Shown here: positions 18,519 through 27,139 of the stretch, in pieces
How the letters are laid out: each line of letters opens with the position of its first letter
Numbering within the stretch: the first letter of the stretch is position 1
Source of the DNA: Acetobacter aceti
GTDB taxonomy: Bacteria > Pseudomonadota > Alphaproteobacteria > Acetobacterales > Acetobacteraceae
Assembly: GCF_002005445.1 (NCBI RefSeq)
Contig: NZ_CP014692.1
Coordinates: 62,001-126,000 of the forward strand
Direction: 5' to 3'
Length of the DNA stretch: 64,000 nucleotides
Position numbers and translations under genes: made by a program
Notes under the pieces: model-generated
Told to the model about the DNA's origin: nothing
The model's database searches: none
The model's input: only the letters and a program-made list of their open reading frames with translations

Positions 18519-19404
18519 TCCCGCACAAAAGATCAAGCCGGTTATCGGCATTATCGGCGGATCAGGGCTGTATGATATCGCCGGGCTTGAGAACAAGGAA
18601 TGGCGGCGCGTCGATACCCCCTGGGGCGCTCCGTCTGACGAGCTGCTGTTTGGCACGCTGAACGGCGTCCGCTGCGTGTTTCTGCCCCGTCATGGTCGCG
18701 GCCATCCGATTCCGCCGTCACGCCTGAACTATCGCGCCAACATCGCGGCGATGAAGATTGCGGGGGTGACGGATATCATTTCCCTGTCGGCTGTCGGCTC
18801 CCTGCGCGAGGATCTCCCGCCGGGACATTTCGTGATTGTGGACCAGTTCATTGATCGCAGTTTTGCCCGTGAGAAGAGCTTCTTTGATACGGGCTGCGTG
18901 GCGCATGTCTCGGTCGCTGATCCGGTCTGCCCGCGTATTGGCGATGTGGCGGAGCAGAAGCTGAAAGAGCTGAACATCGCCCATACCCGGGGCGGCACCT
19001 ATCTGGTGATGGAAGGCCCGCAGTTCTCCACGCGCGCGGAGAGCGAGCTGTATCGCAGCTGGGGGTGTGCGGTGATCGGCATGACCAACATGCCGGAAGC
19101 CAAACTCGCCCGTGAAGCCGAGATCTGTTACGCGACAGTGGCGATGGTGACTGACTATGACTGCTGGCATCAGGATCATGACAGCGTCACGGTCGATGCG
19201 GTTGTTCGTGTCATGCAGCAGAACGCCGAGCATGCCCGCTCGCTTGTCAAGGCGATGATCCCGGCTCTCGGGAAGTCGCGTGGTCTCTGTCCGGCCGGGT
19301 GTGACCGGGCTTTGGAGCATGCGTTGATCACCGCGCCGGAGCGACGGGAGCCTTCCCTGCTGAGCAAGCTGGAAGTCGTTGCCGGGCGCGTTCTCAGCCA
19401 TTAG
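18508..19404 (+). CDS. mtnP: S-methyl-5'-thioadenosine phosphorylase
   Basis: A 298-residue enzyme that splits methylthioadenosine with phosphate into adenine and methylthioribose-1-phosphate, recycling the by-product of polyamine synthesis. Family marks: IGIIGGSGLYDI at the N-terminus, FLPRHGRGHPIPPSRLNYRAN, GTYLVMEGPQFSTRAESE and IGMTNMPEAKLAREAEICYA, followed by MVTDYDCWH. Length is standard. It overlaps petC by 11 bases, so it is translated from the petBC transcript. This pairing of respiration and methionine salvage looks like operon convenience rather than pathway logic. Confidence 0.95.
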   Translation: MPNSPAQKIKPVIGIIGGSGLYDIAGLENKEWRRVDTPWGAPSDELLFGTLNGVRCVFLPRHGRGHPIPPSRLNYRANIAAMKIAGVTDIISLSAVGSLREDLPPGHFVIVDQFIDRSFAREKSFFDTGCVAHVSVADPVCPRIGDVAEQKLKELNIAHTRGGTYLVMEGPQFSTRAESELYRSWGCAVIGMTNMPEAKLAREAEICYATVAMVTDYDCWHQDHDSVTVDAVVRVMQQNAEHARSLVKAMIPALGKSRGLCPAGCDRALEHALITAPERREPSLLSKLEVVAGRVLSH

Positions 19405-19754
19405 TAAGAGATTGTTGCAGGTAAACAGTAAAGTTTTCGGGTGTCGTCTTTTGGTGAGGGCGACACTCCCCAAGATTTTCCGGACAACGCTTCACCAAAA
19501 CGCCCCATGAGTTGCGGAGAGTTTTGCTGGAGGCTTTTGCATTGGCCTCCAGATCCCGTTCTGCAGAACATGTCTGGATGCGTATTGACGCAGCGGGAGC
19601 GCTGCTGGTCGGTCTTTTCTTTCACGTGGTCAGAAAGACTTCCGAAGCACATGCCCCGGTCATATGTTTCAGGAGGCTGAAGGAAGCTCTGCCCCTCTTC
19701 CGCGCAGGGACACGTATCGTTCTCCACATGCTTAATAGTGGAGAAAACAACACC
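19405..19754. other. 350-bp region between mtnP and the peptidase gene
   Basis: No supported gene. A hairpin-like pair GGGTGTCG/CGACACTCCC spans about 19439-19470 and could end the petBC-mtnP transcript. GCTTCACCAAAACG at about 19488 resembles one edge of the dispersed repeat described elsewhere, but the rest of that element is missing. The frame of the peptidase is open back to 19512 without convincing protein sequence. Confidence 0.35.
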
Positions 19755-20507
19755 ATGCTTCAGCGCAGACTGGGCAAGAAGCCTGCTCGCCTGGACCCGC
19801 GAACCTACCGCCTTTCCACCTCACTCAGTTTTCGTCTTCCGGCTCCCCCGCCTACGGTGAACTGGGCTGAAAATGTGAACTGGCCGATGTGGTGCAATGA
19901 TCGTCTTGGATGCTGCACCCAGGTCTCTGTCGCCTCCGCCATCCGGACATGGACCGGCACTGCGCTCACTCCGATTGTTCTGAGTGATGAGCAGGTTGTC
20001 GCCAATTACAGTGCGGAATCGGGCTATGTTCAGAATGAGCCTTCAACGGATCAGGGAGGCGTCGAAGTTGAGGTCCTGTCCCGATGGTGTCGTGAAGGCT
20101 ATGACCGGCCGGGCCAGACACGGGATTATCTGACGGCGTTTGGCTATATCAATCCGCGAGACACGCTGTCCGTTCACCGCGCGATTGCCATGCTCGGAGG
20201 GTTGTATATCGGTTTGAGCCTTCCCGAATATGCCTGCTCCGGAAATAACGACTGGGTTGTCGATCCCTCCGCCGATAACAGCATCGCCGGCGGCCATGCC
20301 GTCTGGTTGCATGGTTATGATTCAGACTGGCTCTATCTCAATACGTGGGGTGGGGTCCGTCGTATGTCCTATGGCTTTTTCACCGCGCACTGCGATGAAG
20401 CCTACGGCCTGATTTCCCGTCAGAACTGGACAAACCTGAAAGGCGTGTCTCCGGAAAACGAGACTGTGGATGACCTCGTCGAAGAACTGAAGTCAGCAGC
20501 GACGTAA
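19755..20507 (+). CDS. Papain-like (C1-type) cysteine peptidase domain protein
   Basis: A 250-residue protein with the order of papain catalytic residues: WCNDRLGCCTQVSVASAIRTW (Cys at the start of a helix), GGHAVWLHGYDSDWLYLNTWGG (His, then Asn in NTWGG). The distance between Cys and His, about 120 residues, fits. The ATG at 19755 follows GTGGAGAAAACAACACC; the upstream open frame to 19512 looks non-coding. No signal peptide or propeptide is seen, so the target may be intracellular, or the protein may need another export route. The family is not named with confidence, and the peptidase may be inactive. Confidence 0.65.
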   Translation: MLQRRLGKKPARLDPRTYRLSTSLSFRLPAPPPTVNWAENVNWPMWCNDRLGCCTQVSVASAIRTWTGTALTPIVLSDEQVVANYSAESGYVQNEPSTDQGGVEVEVLSRWCREGYDRPGQTRDYLTAFGYINPRDTLSVHRAIAMLGGLYIGLSLPEYACSGNNDWVVDPSADNSIAGGHAVWLHGYDSDWLYLNTWGGVRRMSYGFFTAHCDEAYGLISRQNWTNLKGVSPENETVDDLVEELKSAAT

Positions 20508-20644
20508 GGGGATATTCCGGAAGCGGCTGAAAAGCGGGAAAGCATTCTCCGGGATTATATCAGACTGTCCTCGGGAATGTGACTGTTTTGAAGCAGGGTA
20601 ATATCCAGAATGCAGAGGTGTCAGAAGGCGTCCTGTCCGGGACG

Positions 20645-21412
20645 TTATTCCTCGCCTCTGGCGATGGTTTGCAAGCGGGACGGTGTGGGGACACTGATCT
20701 CGTGACCGGCGCCTGTCGTGACCAGCCCTTCCCGTCGCAGGCCACTGATCGTCCGGCTTACGGTTTCCACGGTAAGGCCCAGAAAATCCGCGATATCCGC
20801 GCGGGTCATGGGGAAGATCAGCCTGGCGTTGCGGGGAATGTCGTCGCTGTAACGCTCGACCATCTGACCGTAAAGAAAGCTGGCGACTCTCTCTCTCGCG
20901 GTCTTGCGTCCGAGGAGGAGCATCTGGTCCTGAGCCGCGACCAGCTCGTTGGCGGCCTCGTTGCGTAGACGTCGTTCCAGTCGTGGGAATTCGTCGATGA
21001 TTGTTTCAAGGCGTTCGCGTGAGAAGCGGCAGAGACGGACCTGATCAATGGCCTCGGCGCTAAAGGCGTAGCGATCCGATACGGCAAGGCCGAGGAAATG
21101 ACCGATACCCACAAAACCCATAATCTGCCTGCGACCATCGGGCAGTGATTTGAAAAGCTTTACCGTCCCGGAGGTGATGTTGAAAAACTCTCCGGCATCG
21201 GAGTCTTCTTCTATGAACTGCCGTCCGGGCGGAATTGTCACCCGCACCGCGGCCTTTGCAAGCTGGGCCAGTTCATCATCATTCAGGGCGCTGCAGATGC
21301 CGTGCGCCCGTACTTCGCAGACTGAGCAGGCCTGACATCCATCCATGCCGGCAATGACGATTCGTCGGGGGTAGGACGGAATATTTCCGGCTGTCAGGGC
21401 AGATACTGACAT
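20645..21412 (-). CDS. FNR-type oxygen-sensing transcriptional regulator
   Basis: A 255-residue Crp/Fnr-family protein. Cysteines at 26, 29, 32 and 40 (CQACSVCEVRAHGIC) are placed to bind an oxygen-labile [4Fe-4S] cluster. The cyclic-nucleotide-like fold follows (IPPGRQFIEEDSDAGEFFNITSG), then the helix-turn-helix MTRADIADFLGLTVETVSRTISGLRREG, whose E-x-x-S-R recognition residues predict the TTGAT-N4-ATCAA site. The ATG at 21412 is preferred over one at 21487. A TTGAT-N4-ATCAT site lies about 100 bp upstream and a perfect one precedes the OmpW gene nearby. It could also be called FixK/Anr-like. Confidence 0.88.
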   Translation of the reverse strand: MSVSALTAGNIPSYPRRIVIAGMDGCQACSVCEVRAHGICSALNDDELAQLAKAAVRVTIPPGRQFIEEDSDAGEFFNITSGTVKLFKSLPDGRRQIMGFVGIGHFLGLAVSDRYAFSAEAIDQVRLCRFSRERLETIIDEFPRLERRLRNEAANELVAAQDQMLLLGRKTARERVASFLYGQMVERYSDDIPRNARLIFPMTRADIADFLGLTVETVSRTISGLRREGLVTTGAGHEISVPTPSRLQTIARGEE

Positions 21413-21509
21413 GGCTTGTCTTTTTCTCCGTCCGGATGTGGCTTCTATGGTCTGCCTGTATCTAGCGCGAATGAGAGCGGACCACACCCCCTGAGATCGG
21501 GTGACAGGC

Positions 21510-21523
21510 TTGATTTAAATCAT
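21510..21523. promoter_or_regulatory. Candidate FNR box upstream of the fnr-like gene
   Basis: TTGATTTAAATCAT differs by one base from the FNR consensus TTGAT-N4-ATCAA. Its centre is about 104 bp upstream of the regulator's start codon, suggesting autoregulation. The 683-bp gap around it (21413-22095) holds no supported gene. Confidence 0.55.
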
Positions 21524-22017
21524 TGTGAAAATGGCGGCACATTGGACTGTGCGGAATCCTGCCCGCCAGTGAAGGAGGCGCCGTGCTTCCGGACAGACTT
21601 CTTTCTGCCGGTCAGGTTGATGTCCGAAGGGAGTATGTCCGCTGTTCATCAGTGTGTCCGGATGAACGGGATCGTTGGATCTGGCCGACAGAGGGCAGAT
21701 GAGATCGTCAGTCATTATTGTCGGGAAGCAGACGAAAAGCTGTGTTTTTCTGGTGTGTTATGATGAGACGTCGGCATCGCGTGGCAGTGCCGTCTGTCAT
21801 GTATGAGTCTCTATAGCAAGTGAGAGATCCATCTTTCGGAGACCGGGATCACCCTCAGTATTATGCACGAGATCGCCTGCCGGAACCCATGCGGCGCGCG
21901 CCGTTTTCTCTGGTCGCCGTATCATGGAGCGAGTGGCGGCAACGCATGATCCCGCCTGGGCGTGGCGATTTTCACACTGTTGCATAAAAAACTCACCTCT
22001 CCGGAAGTTGTTGTGAA

Positions 22018-22031
22018 TTGATCCAGATCAA
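22018..22031. promoter_or_regulatory. Perfect FNR box upstream of the OmpW-like gene
   Basis: TTGATCCAGATCAA is an exact match to TTGAT-N4-ATCAA. Its centre is about 71 bp before the ATG at 22096, which allows a class II position near -41.5 if transcription starts near 22066. In E. coli ompW is also an FNR target, which supports the link. Confidence 0.7.
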
Positions 22032-22095
22032 CGCCGTTGGTACGCGGGGTATGGTTTCAGCGGCGAACATTACAGTTTGATAAGAGTAACGCCCC

Positions 22096-22884
22096 ATGAT
22101 GAAGACCGGATCCTTTCTGGCGGCCACGCTTCTGGCCGCCAGCGCACTCTGCGGCGCAGCCCACGCTCAGACAGCTTCTGCACCTGCGGCGGCTTCCGCC
22201 TACGTCAATGCACCGGTAGCGGCTCCGATCGCTCCCCCGGTTGATCGCAGCGGACATTGCGGGATTTTCGAGACCTGCTCCAGCACGAAGATTGGTCTCG
22301 GTCGTGGCGATTTCATGGTGCGTCTGTCCGGCGTCGGCATCCTGCCGCAGGATCGTGACAGCAAGGTGAGCCTGAACGGCCAGCGTCTGCCGGGAGCGCA
22401 CATCTCCACGACCAATCAGGCGATGCCTGAGCTGACCCTCGAATACTTCCTGACCGACAATCTTTCGCTGGATCTGATCGCGACCAGCACCCGTCACGAA
22501 GTCTCGGGCCATGGTGGCGCTCTGGGCGCCAAGACGGACGTTGGCTCCGCATGGGTGCTGCCGCCGACCCTGACGGTCGCATGGCATTTCCGTCCACATA
22601 AGCGCTTCAACCCGTATGTTGGTCTCGGCGCCAACCTGACCTGGTTCCACAGCATGCACGGCGCGAATGGCCTGAAGCTGAACTCCGGCTTCACCGGAGG
22701 TCCGTCTGTCAATGTCGGCTTTGACTACCAGATCGTTGGCAACTGGTTCTTCAATGCCGACGTAAAGCAGGTTTTCATGCGTATGCATGCCTGGGCACAG
22801 GATCCGGCCGAAACCATTCGTATCCGCGCTCATGAGTCCCTCGACCCGACCGTTGTGTCGGCTGGTATCGCTTACCGCTTCTGA
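22096..22884 (+). CDS. ompW: OmpW family outer-membrane protein
   Basis: A 262-residue precursor with a signal peptide ending in AHAQ (about residue 24) and a Pro/Ala-rich spacer. The barrel pattern of OmpW follows: GDFMVRLSGVGILPQD, MPELTLEYFLTDNLSLDLIA, LPPTLTVAWHFRPHKRFNPYVGLGANLTWF, FDYQIVGNWFFNADVKQVF, and a terminal VVSAGIAYRF ending in Phe as outer-membrane barrels do. OmpW forms a narrow eight-strand channel for small hydrophobic molecules. The FNR box upstream suggests induction under low oxygen. Confidence 0.88.
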   Translation: MMKTGSFLAATLLAASALCGAAHAQTASAPAAASAYVNAPVAAPIAPPVDRSGHCGIFETCSSTKIGLGRGDFMVRLSGVGILPQDRDSKVSLNGQRLPGAHISTTNQAMPELTLEYFLTDNLSLDLIATSTRHEVSGHGGALGAKTDVGSAWVLPPTLTVAWHFRPHKRFNPYVGLGANLTWFHSMHGANGLKLNSGFTGGPSVNVGFDYQIVGNWFFNADVKQVFMRMHAWAQDPAETIRIRAHESLDPTVVSAGIAYRF

Positions 22885-22894
22885 TCGTATGCGC

Positions 22895-22932
22895 GGCTCT
22901 GTCATTCCTGCTCATGCGGGGATGACAGAGCC
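22895..22932. terminator. 14-bp stem-loop after the OmpW gene
   Basis: GGCTCTGTCATTCC at 22895-22908 pairs with GGGATGACAGAGCC at 22919-22932, with one G-T type mismatch and a 10-base loop, starting 10 bases after the stop codon. No T-run follows. The core GTCATTCC...GATGAC resembles a widespread class of bacterial intergenic palindromes, so it may be a repeat element used as a terminator. The rest of the 22885-23238 gap contains repeat copy 2. Confidence 0.55.
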
Positions 22933-23170
22933 TACTTTGTACGGACCATTCGACGGTCACGCTGTTGATGGAGTCGAAACATGCGGCTGGTGCGGTCTTT
23001 TGATGGGGCCTGACGCCTGCTCTTCCACCGATCCCGGTGTGCCTGATCTGATGATGACGCCGTTGGACTGAAGCGTCTGTTCTTGTGCAGGGCGGGAGTC
23101 CGGAGGATGAAACAGATGAGTGCTGAAATCACTCTGATCTGCTTCCCCTCAAAAATAACCTGAAGATCGT

Positions 23171-23223
23171 AAAGAAGTTTTTGGTGAAGCTTTTTTCAAA
23201 AAAGCGGCAACCGCTTTTGCGCC
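23171..23223. repeat. Dispersed palindromic repeat, copy 2 (shortened)
   Basis: AAGTTTTTGGTGAAGCTTTTTTCAAAAAAGCGGC has the left arm of the element seen at 422 and 29219 joined directly to part of the right arm, leaving a compact GCTTTTTT-C-AAAAAAGC hairpin. It again lies between convergent genes (ompW and the EEP-family gene). Confidence 0.65.
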
Positions 23224-23238
23224 TTTTATCATCAGGCG

Positions 23239-23979
23239 CTATCCCGCCTGAGTGGCTGCCTCAGGCCGTGCGTCGGGCATTGTGGCGCCCGGTCGCAGCG
23301 TGACCATGATGGGCCTGTGATCGGACGCGAAGACCGGCAAGACCTCAGCCTGTTCACAGACCGCGCCCCGGATCAGGCAACGGTCGATGCGGATGGGGAC
23401 AAGGTCGACCATTCTGTGGGTGGGGGCGCGTGGTCCAGCATCCGAAAAGCCTGGCACCAGTGTTGGTCCCACCAGATTGAAATCTCCCAGAATGGCCGCC
23501 GGAGCTGGGAGAATGGCCGACAGACGCCGGAGCTGGCGTCGGTTCATGATCTGCCCGTGCGACAAATGGACGTTGGCGACAGTGAGAGAGGGCAGGCGGA
23601 TGATCTGCGCGATACGTTTCACAATCATGCCGGACGGTATGACGCATGTGCGGGGCGCGCGGGAAAAAGGCGTGCGACTCCAGCAGGCCATGCCATGAAT
23701 CCGGCCGGGGAGTGGCGAGCGGGCGTAATAGCCTCCCACCAGTTCCGGGAGCTGATCGATCTCCTCGGTTGCTTCCTGCATCAGCAGCAGATCAGGTTGT
23801 TCTCTCTCAAGCAGCGTCAGCACATCCCGAATGCTTGCGCCCACGCTGTGCAGCAGATTCCAGCTGATGATCCTGAGTTCGACATCGCCCTGCCGGGCAG
23901 GAGAGGCGATAATCCGGCCCCGGAGACGGGAGCGGCGGCGTATCCGTTTGAGAAGTGGTTTCAGCTTGGGCGTGGCCAT
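23239..23979 (-). CDS. Endonuclease/exonuclease/phosphatase (EEP) family protein
   Basis: A 246-residue protein with the EEP fold motifs in order: LRIISWNLLHS, PDLLLMQEATEE (metal-binding Glu), VANVHLSHG, AILGDFNLVG (Asp/Asn) and the terminal VFASDHRPIMVTL (Asp-His pair). These are metal-dependent phosphodiesterases and phosphatases; the substrate could be DNA, RNA, a lipid or a phosphoinositide, and the sequence does not tell. No signal peptide is evident; the N-terminus is strongly basic. It overlaps the upstream permease gene by one base, so the two form an operon. Confidence 0.85.
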   Translation of the reverse strand: MATPKLKPLLKRIRRRSRLRGRIIASPARQGDVELRIISWNLLHSVGASIRDVLTLLEREQPDLLLMQEATEEIDQLPELVGGYYARSPLPGRIHGMACWSRTPFSRAPRTCVIPSGMIVKRIAQIIRLPSLTVANVHLSHGQIMNRRQLRRLSAILPAPAAILGDFNLVGPTLVPGFSDAGPRAPTHRMVDLVPIRIDRCLIRGAVCEQAEVLPVFASDHRPIMVTLRPGATMPDARPEAATQAG

Positions 23980-25046
23980 TATGTCTCCGATGTCTTCCGG
24001 TCCTGCTGCAGGTCAGCAACACGGCCGGCGGCGAATTCAACGATCAGGATATAGCCGACCGCAAGAAGGACCGGGCCGAGAAAGATGCCCAGCCCGCCAA
24101 ACTCCAGCACGCCTCCGATCACGCCGATGAGGGTCAGCAGATAAGGCAGTTGTGCGCCCCGTGCGATGAAGATCGGACGAATGATATGGTCCGCGCCGGA
24201 GATCAGGATAATCCCGTAAAGCGCCAGAAAGATGCCTCTCCAGAGGTGGTCCGACACGGCCAGCCAGACAGCAGCCGGAATCCAGACCAGAGGGGCTCCG
24301 ATCGGGAGTACCGAGAGAAATGCGGCGAGGGTGCCAAAGAGCACGGATTCCGGGACATGCACAATGTAAAAGCCGATGCCTGTCAGCACGCCCTGTACAA
24401 TCGCCGTTCCCAGCAGGCCATAGACAGTCCCCCGAATAGTGCCGCCGACAATGCGCAGGATACGGTTCGCGTGACGTCCGGCGACCCGACCAATCAGCTG
24501 ACGGATGGTCCGTCCCAGTGAATCGCCGCTCAGCCAGAAGAAGAAGGCTATGAAAAGCGCCATCGCCAGATGCAGGCCGCCACTCGCCAGCTGCATGAGA
24601 ACTGAAATGACAGACTGGGCGATGTCACCGGCATAGGGACGCAGGCTTTGCCCGATATGGCTGAGATCCTTGCCCATCTGGCCCCACGCCTGTGTGATCT
24701 CGTCGCCGGCAAGGGGGAGCCTGCTGAGCCAGACCGGCACGGGCGGCAGGCGGAGATTGGGTAGAAGGGTGTCTGTCAGGTCCGTCAGGACCTGTGGCGC
24801 ATCAGCCAGCCCCTTGGAGGTGATGCCTGCAATGGGGACCACGATGCAGATTGTGCTGAAAACGGTCATGCTGATGGCGGCGGTTGCGGGACCCACATGC
24901 CGTCTCAGTCTGAGAAGGATGGGCCAGGTCACGAAGGTGAGGATGGCCGCCCACAGAATGGCGGAAAGGAAGGGCGCCGTGACGACCGCGCAACCGTAGG
25001 CCACGCCGAGTATCAGCAGCCCGGAGATGAGTCGTTCAGCGTTCAT
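23979..25046 (-). CDS. AI-2E family membrane transporter
   Basis: A 355-residue inner-membrane protein with about seven to eight hydrophobic segments and the AI-2E family pattern: two N-terminal helices (LISGLLILGVAYGCAVVTAPFLSAILWAA), a soluble middle of about 90 residues, then GTVYGLLGTAIVQGVLTGIGFY, FLSVLPIGAPLVWIPAAVWL and a late GGLGIFLGPVLLAVGYILI. Members export autoinducer-2 or act as sodium/proton antiporters, and the substrate is often unknown. It is read with the EEP-family gene, which begins at its last base. That partnership suggests no clear joint function. Confidence 0.85.
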   Translation of the reverse strand: MNAERLISGLLILGVAYGCAVVTAPFLSAILWAAILTFVTWPILLRLRRHVGPATAAISMTVFSTICIVVPIAGITSKGLADAPQVLTDLTDTLLPNLRLPPVPVWLSRLPLAGDEITQAWGQMGKDLSHIGQSLRPYAGDIAQSVISVLMQLASGGLHLAMALFIAFFFWLSGDSLGRTIRQLIGRVAGRHANRILRIVGGTIRGTVYGLLGTAIVQGVLTGIGFYIVHVPESVLFGTLAAFLSVLPIGAPLVWIPAAVWLAVSDHLWRGIFLALYGIILISGADHIIRPIFIARGAQLPYLLTLIGVIGGVLEFGGLGIFLGPVLLAVGYILIVEFAAGRVADLQQDRKTSET

Positions 25047-25274
25047 GACGCCAGAATCCTGCGTTTCGTTTCACGGTGTCACAGGTCTGCCTGCGCGCCC
25101 GGTCTTTTCTAGGATGAAAAGCCACTGTTTCTGGAATCACTTTATGAGATGGGTGTCACGCGCCGAGTGTGTGGGCCTTCGCAGGAAGATCAGGAAATGT
25201 GGCAACGATGCGGCGAAGCTGCCTGATTTATGTGTAAGCCGCCATAATTTTACGATATCGCAAATTACGGACTC

Positions 25275-25302
25275 TTTACAGCAAGCAATATTAACGTATT
25301 AT
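25275..25302 (+). promoter_or_regulatory. Sigma-70-type promoter for the XRE regulator
   Basis: TTTACA at 25275-25280 and TATTAT at 25297-25302 are 16 bases apart, in an AT-rich gap between divergent genes. Transcription would start near 25309, upstream of the ATG at 25347. This excludes the TTG frame start at 25302. Confidence 0.5.
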
Positions 25303-25346
25303 TGACGAAGATTTTCCCGGAAACAGTATCTCAAGGAATGACCGGA

Positions 25347-26219
25347 ATGGCTGCTGTGACTATGCGTCTGAGCGAGATCGGACAGCAGCTACGTGCTTTT
25401 CGTCTTGAATCGGGTATGCGGGCGGATGAAATTGCCGCTCGCCTCGGCGTATCTCGTGCTGCTCTCTACAGGTATGAGAAAGGCGAGGTGATCAAACTCG
25501 ACACGGTTCAGAGACTGGCAGAGCTGCTTAAAGTTTCACCTCTCACTCTTCTTGGCATCGGTGTGGAATATTACAGCCGACCGCTCAGTTTTTTCGAGCG
25601 TGTCCGGCAGGTTGAGGAAGAAGCGGACCAGATTCTCCAGATCAGTGATCCGGTGGCGTATCTGGTGACCTCACCCGAATATGATTCCATTCTGGCGCGG
25701 GCGATTGCTGAGCAGGTGGAAAACAAACAGCTGATTGAGCAGTATCAGGAGATTTTTACCGCACGGCGCGAGAGTTACCGCCTTCGCCGCCCGACGATGA
25801 TCACCATGCTGAGCGAACAGTCGATCGAGCGCTTTCTCCAGCGCGGCGTGGGTGAAGCGATCACCATGTCTGACGAACTGCGCACCGAGGCGCGCAAGGT
25901 TGCCGCGATGGAAATCGGCCGCATTGCGGAACTGATTGAAGCCGAGCCGATCGGGTTGCAGTTCAGCCTGCTCGCGGATGTGGAAAGCACGACCAACTGT
26001 ATCCTGATGCGGGGACGCGAGCGGATGATGCTGGCGATCAACCCGTTCCGGTGCGACATGTCGCCGGCGGCGACAACAGGCGTGTCGCTGGTGACCAGCG
26101 CTCCGGAAGCGGTCAACGCCCATCAGCGCGTGATTGAAGTGCTCTGGGCGGAATCCTGCAAGGGCAAGGAAGCGGCGGAACGTCTTCGTTCCCTGCTTGC
26201 ACAGCACGCGATCCAGTGA
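25347..26219 (+). CDS. XRE-family transcriptional regulator with C-terminal sensor-like region
   Basis: A 290-residue protein. The XRE helix-turn-helix is at about residues 5-60 (IGQQLRAFRLESGMRADEIAARLGVSRAALYRYEKGEVIKLDTVQRLAELLKVSPLTLLGIG). The remaining 220 residues are helical and lack a recognised motif, although lengths like this occur in XRE regulators with fused sensor domains. The ATG at 25347 follows AAGGA by nine bases, and the predicted promoter rules out starts before about 25310. It precedes the sulfurtransferase and cystathionine beta-lyase genes by 42 bp, so it may regulate or simply share their transcript. Confidence 0.8.
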   Translation: MAAVTMRLSEIGQQLRAFRLESGMRADEIAARLGVSRAALYRYEKGEVIKLDTVQRLAELLKVSPLTLLGIGVEYYSRPLSFFERVRQVEEEADQILQISDPVAYLVTSPEYDSILARAIAEQVENKQLIEQYQEIFTARRESYRLRRPTMITMLSEQSIERFLQRGVGEAITMSDELRTEARKVAAMEIGRIAELIEAEPIGLQFSLLADVESTTNCILMRGRERMMLAINPFRCDMSPAATTGVSLVTSAPEAVNAHQRVIEVLWAESCKGKEAAERLRSLLAQHAIQ

Positions 26220-26261
26220 TTCACTCCTCCTCTCCGCAGGCAGCGGAGAGGAGTCGGATCT

Positions 26262-27137
26262 GTGTCACAGCCTCTTGTCGATGTTGATACGTTAAAGGAT
26301 GCCCTTGCGTCCGGGGGCGTAACCCTTCTTGATGCGACAGCCCTGCTTCCCGGCGAGCAGACTGACCCGGAAACTGTATTTCGGGCGTCCCGTCTGCCCG
26401 GTGCACATCGCTTCGACATCGAACTTTTCTCTGATCCTGAACAGTCTCTCCCCCACATGGCGCCTGCCGCCGGTCGCTTTGCACGACTGGCCGGCGAGCT
26501 TGGACTGACACACGACAGCACCGTCGTTGTTTACGATCAGGGCAACATCGCCTCTTCATGTCGGGCCTGGTGGCTGCTGCGCCTGTTCGGCCATGAGCGC
26601 GTGTTCATTCTTGATGGCGGATTGCCCGCATGGCGTGCAGCAGGCGGCGCGCTTGAGCAGGGTGAGCCTGCGCCGGTTTCACCAGAACAGTATGTTCCCC
26701 GTCTGAAGACCAGTCTGATCAAAGGGCTGGGAGATATGCTGGCCCTCTGCGCCTCAGAGTCGGACGACGTGATTCTCGATGCGCGTTCGGCAGGTCGTTT
26801 CACCGGCGCTGCTCCCGAGCCGCGGGCGGGACTCTCCTCCGGGCACATGCCGGGAGCCCGGAATATTCCCTTTGGTGAACTGCTGGACGCAAACAGACAC
26901 TTCCTGCCGAAAACAGCTCTGAAAGCGCGTTTTGAAAAAGCGGGCGTTGCGAGTGCGCAGACCCCGCTTATCGCCACCTGCGGGTCGGGCATGACAGCTT
27001 CCGTCATCGTGGTGGGAGCTGTTCTCGCGGGATATGAATCCGTCTCGCTCTATGACGGTTCATGGGCGGAGTGGGCGCGAACGCCGGATGCGCCCATCGT
27101 AAAAGGAGAAGCGACATCCGGTAGGGAGCGGAATTGA
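26262..27137 (+). CDS. sseA: 3-mercaptopyruvate/thiosulfate sulfurtransferase (two rhodanese domains)
   Basis: A 291-residue tandem rhodanese. The first domain (DALASGGVTLLDATALLPG ... VVVYDQGNIASSCRAWWLLRLFGHERV) is the structural half. The second carries the active-site loop LIATCGSGMTASVIV, in which CGSGMTA is close to the CG[ST]GVTA type of mercaptopyruvate sulfurtransferases, preceded by VILDARSAGRFTG and GHMPGARNIPF. It transfers sulfane sulfur to cyanide or thiols. The start is a GTG after GGAGAGGAG. It is 3 bp before the next gene, so sulfur-compound metabolism is a shared theme. Confidence 0.88.
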   Translation: MSQPLVDVDTLKDALASGGVTLLDATALLPGEQTDPETVFRASRLPGAHRFDIELFSDPEQSLPHMAPAAGRFARLAGELGLTHDSTVVVYDQGNIASSCRAWWLLRLFGHERVFILDGGLPAWRAAGGALEQGEPAPVSPEQYVPRLKTSLIKGLGDMLALCASESDDVILDARSAGRFTGAAPEPRAGLSSGHMPGARNIPFGELLDANRHFLPKTALKARFEKAGVASAQTPLIATCGSGMTASVIVVGAVLAGYESVSLYDGSWAEWARTPDAPIVKGEATSGRERN

Positions 27138-27139
27138 TC

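Noticed and set aside
21416..21763. TTG frame in the gap between the FNR-type gene and ompW
   Set aside because: Weak start, Cys-rich unfamiliar translation; the stretch is better explained as regulatory DNA with two FNR boxes.
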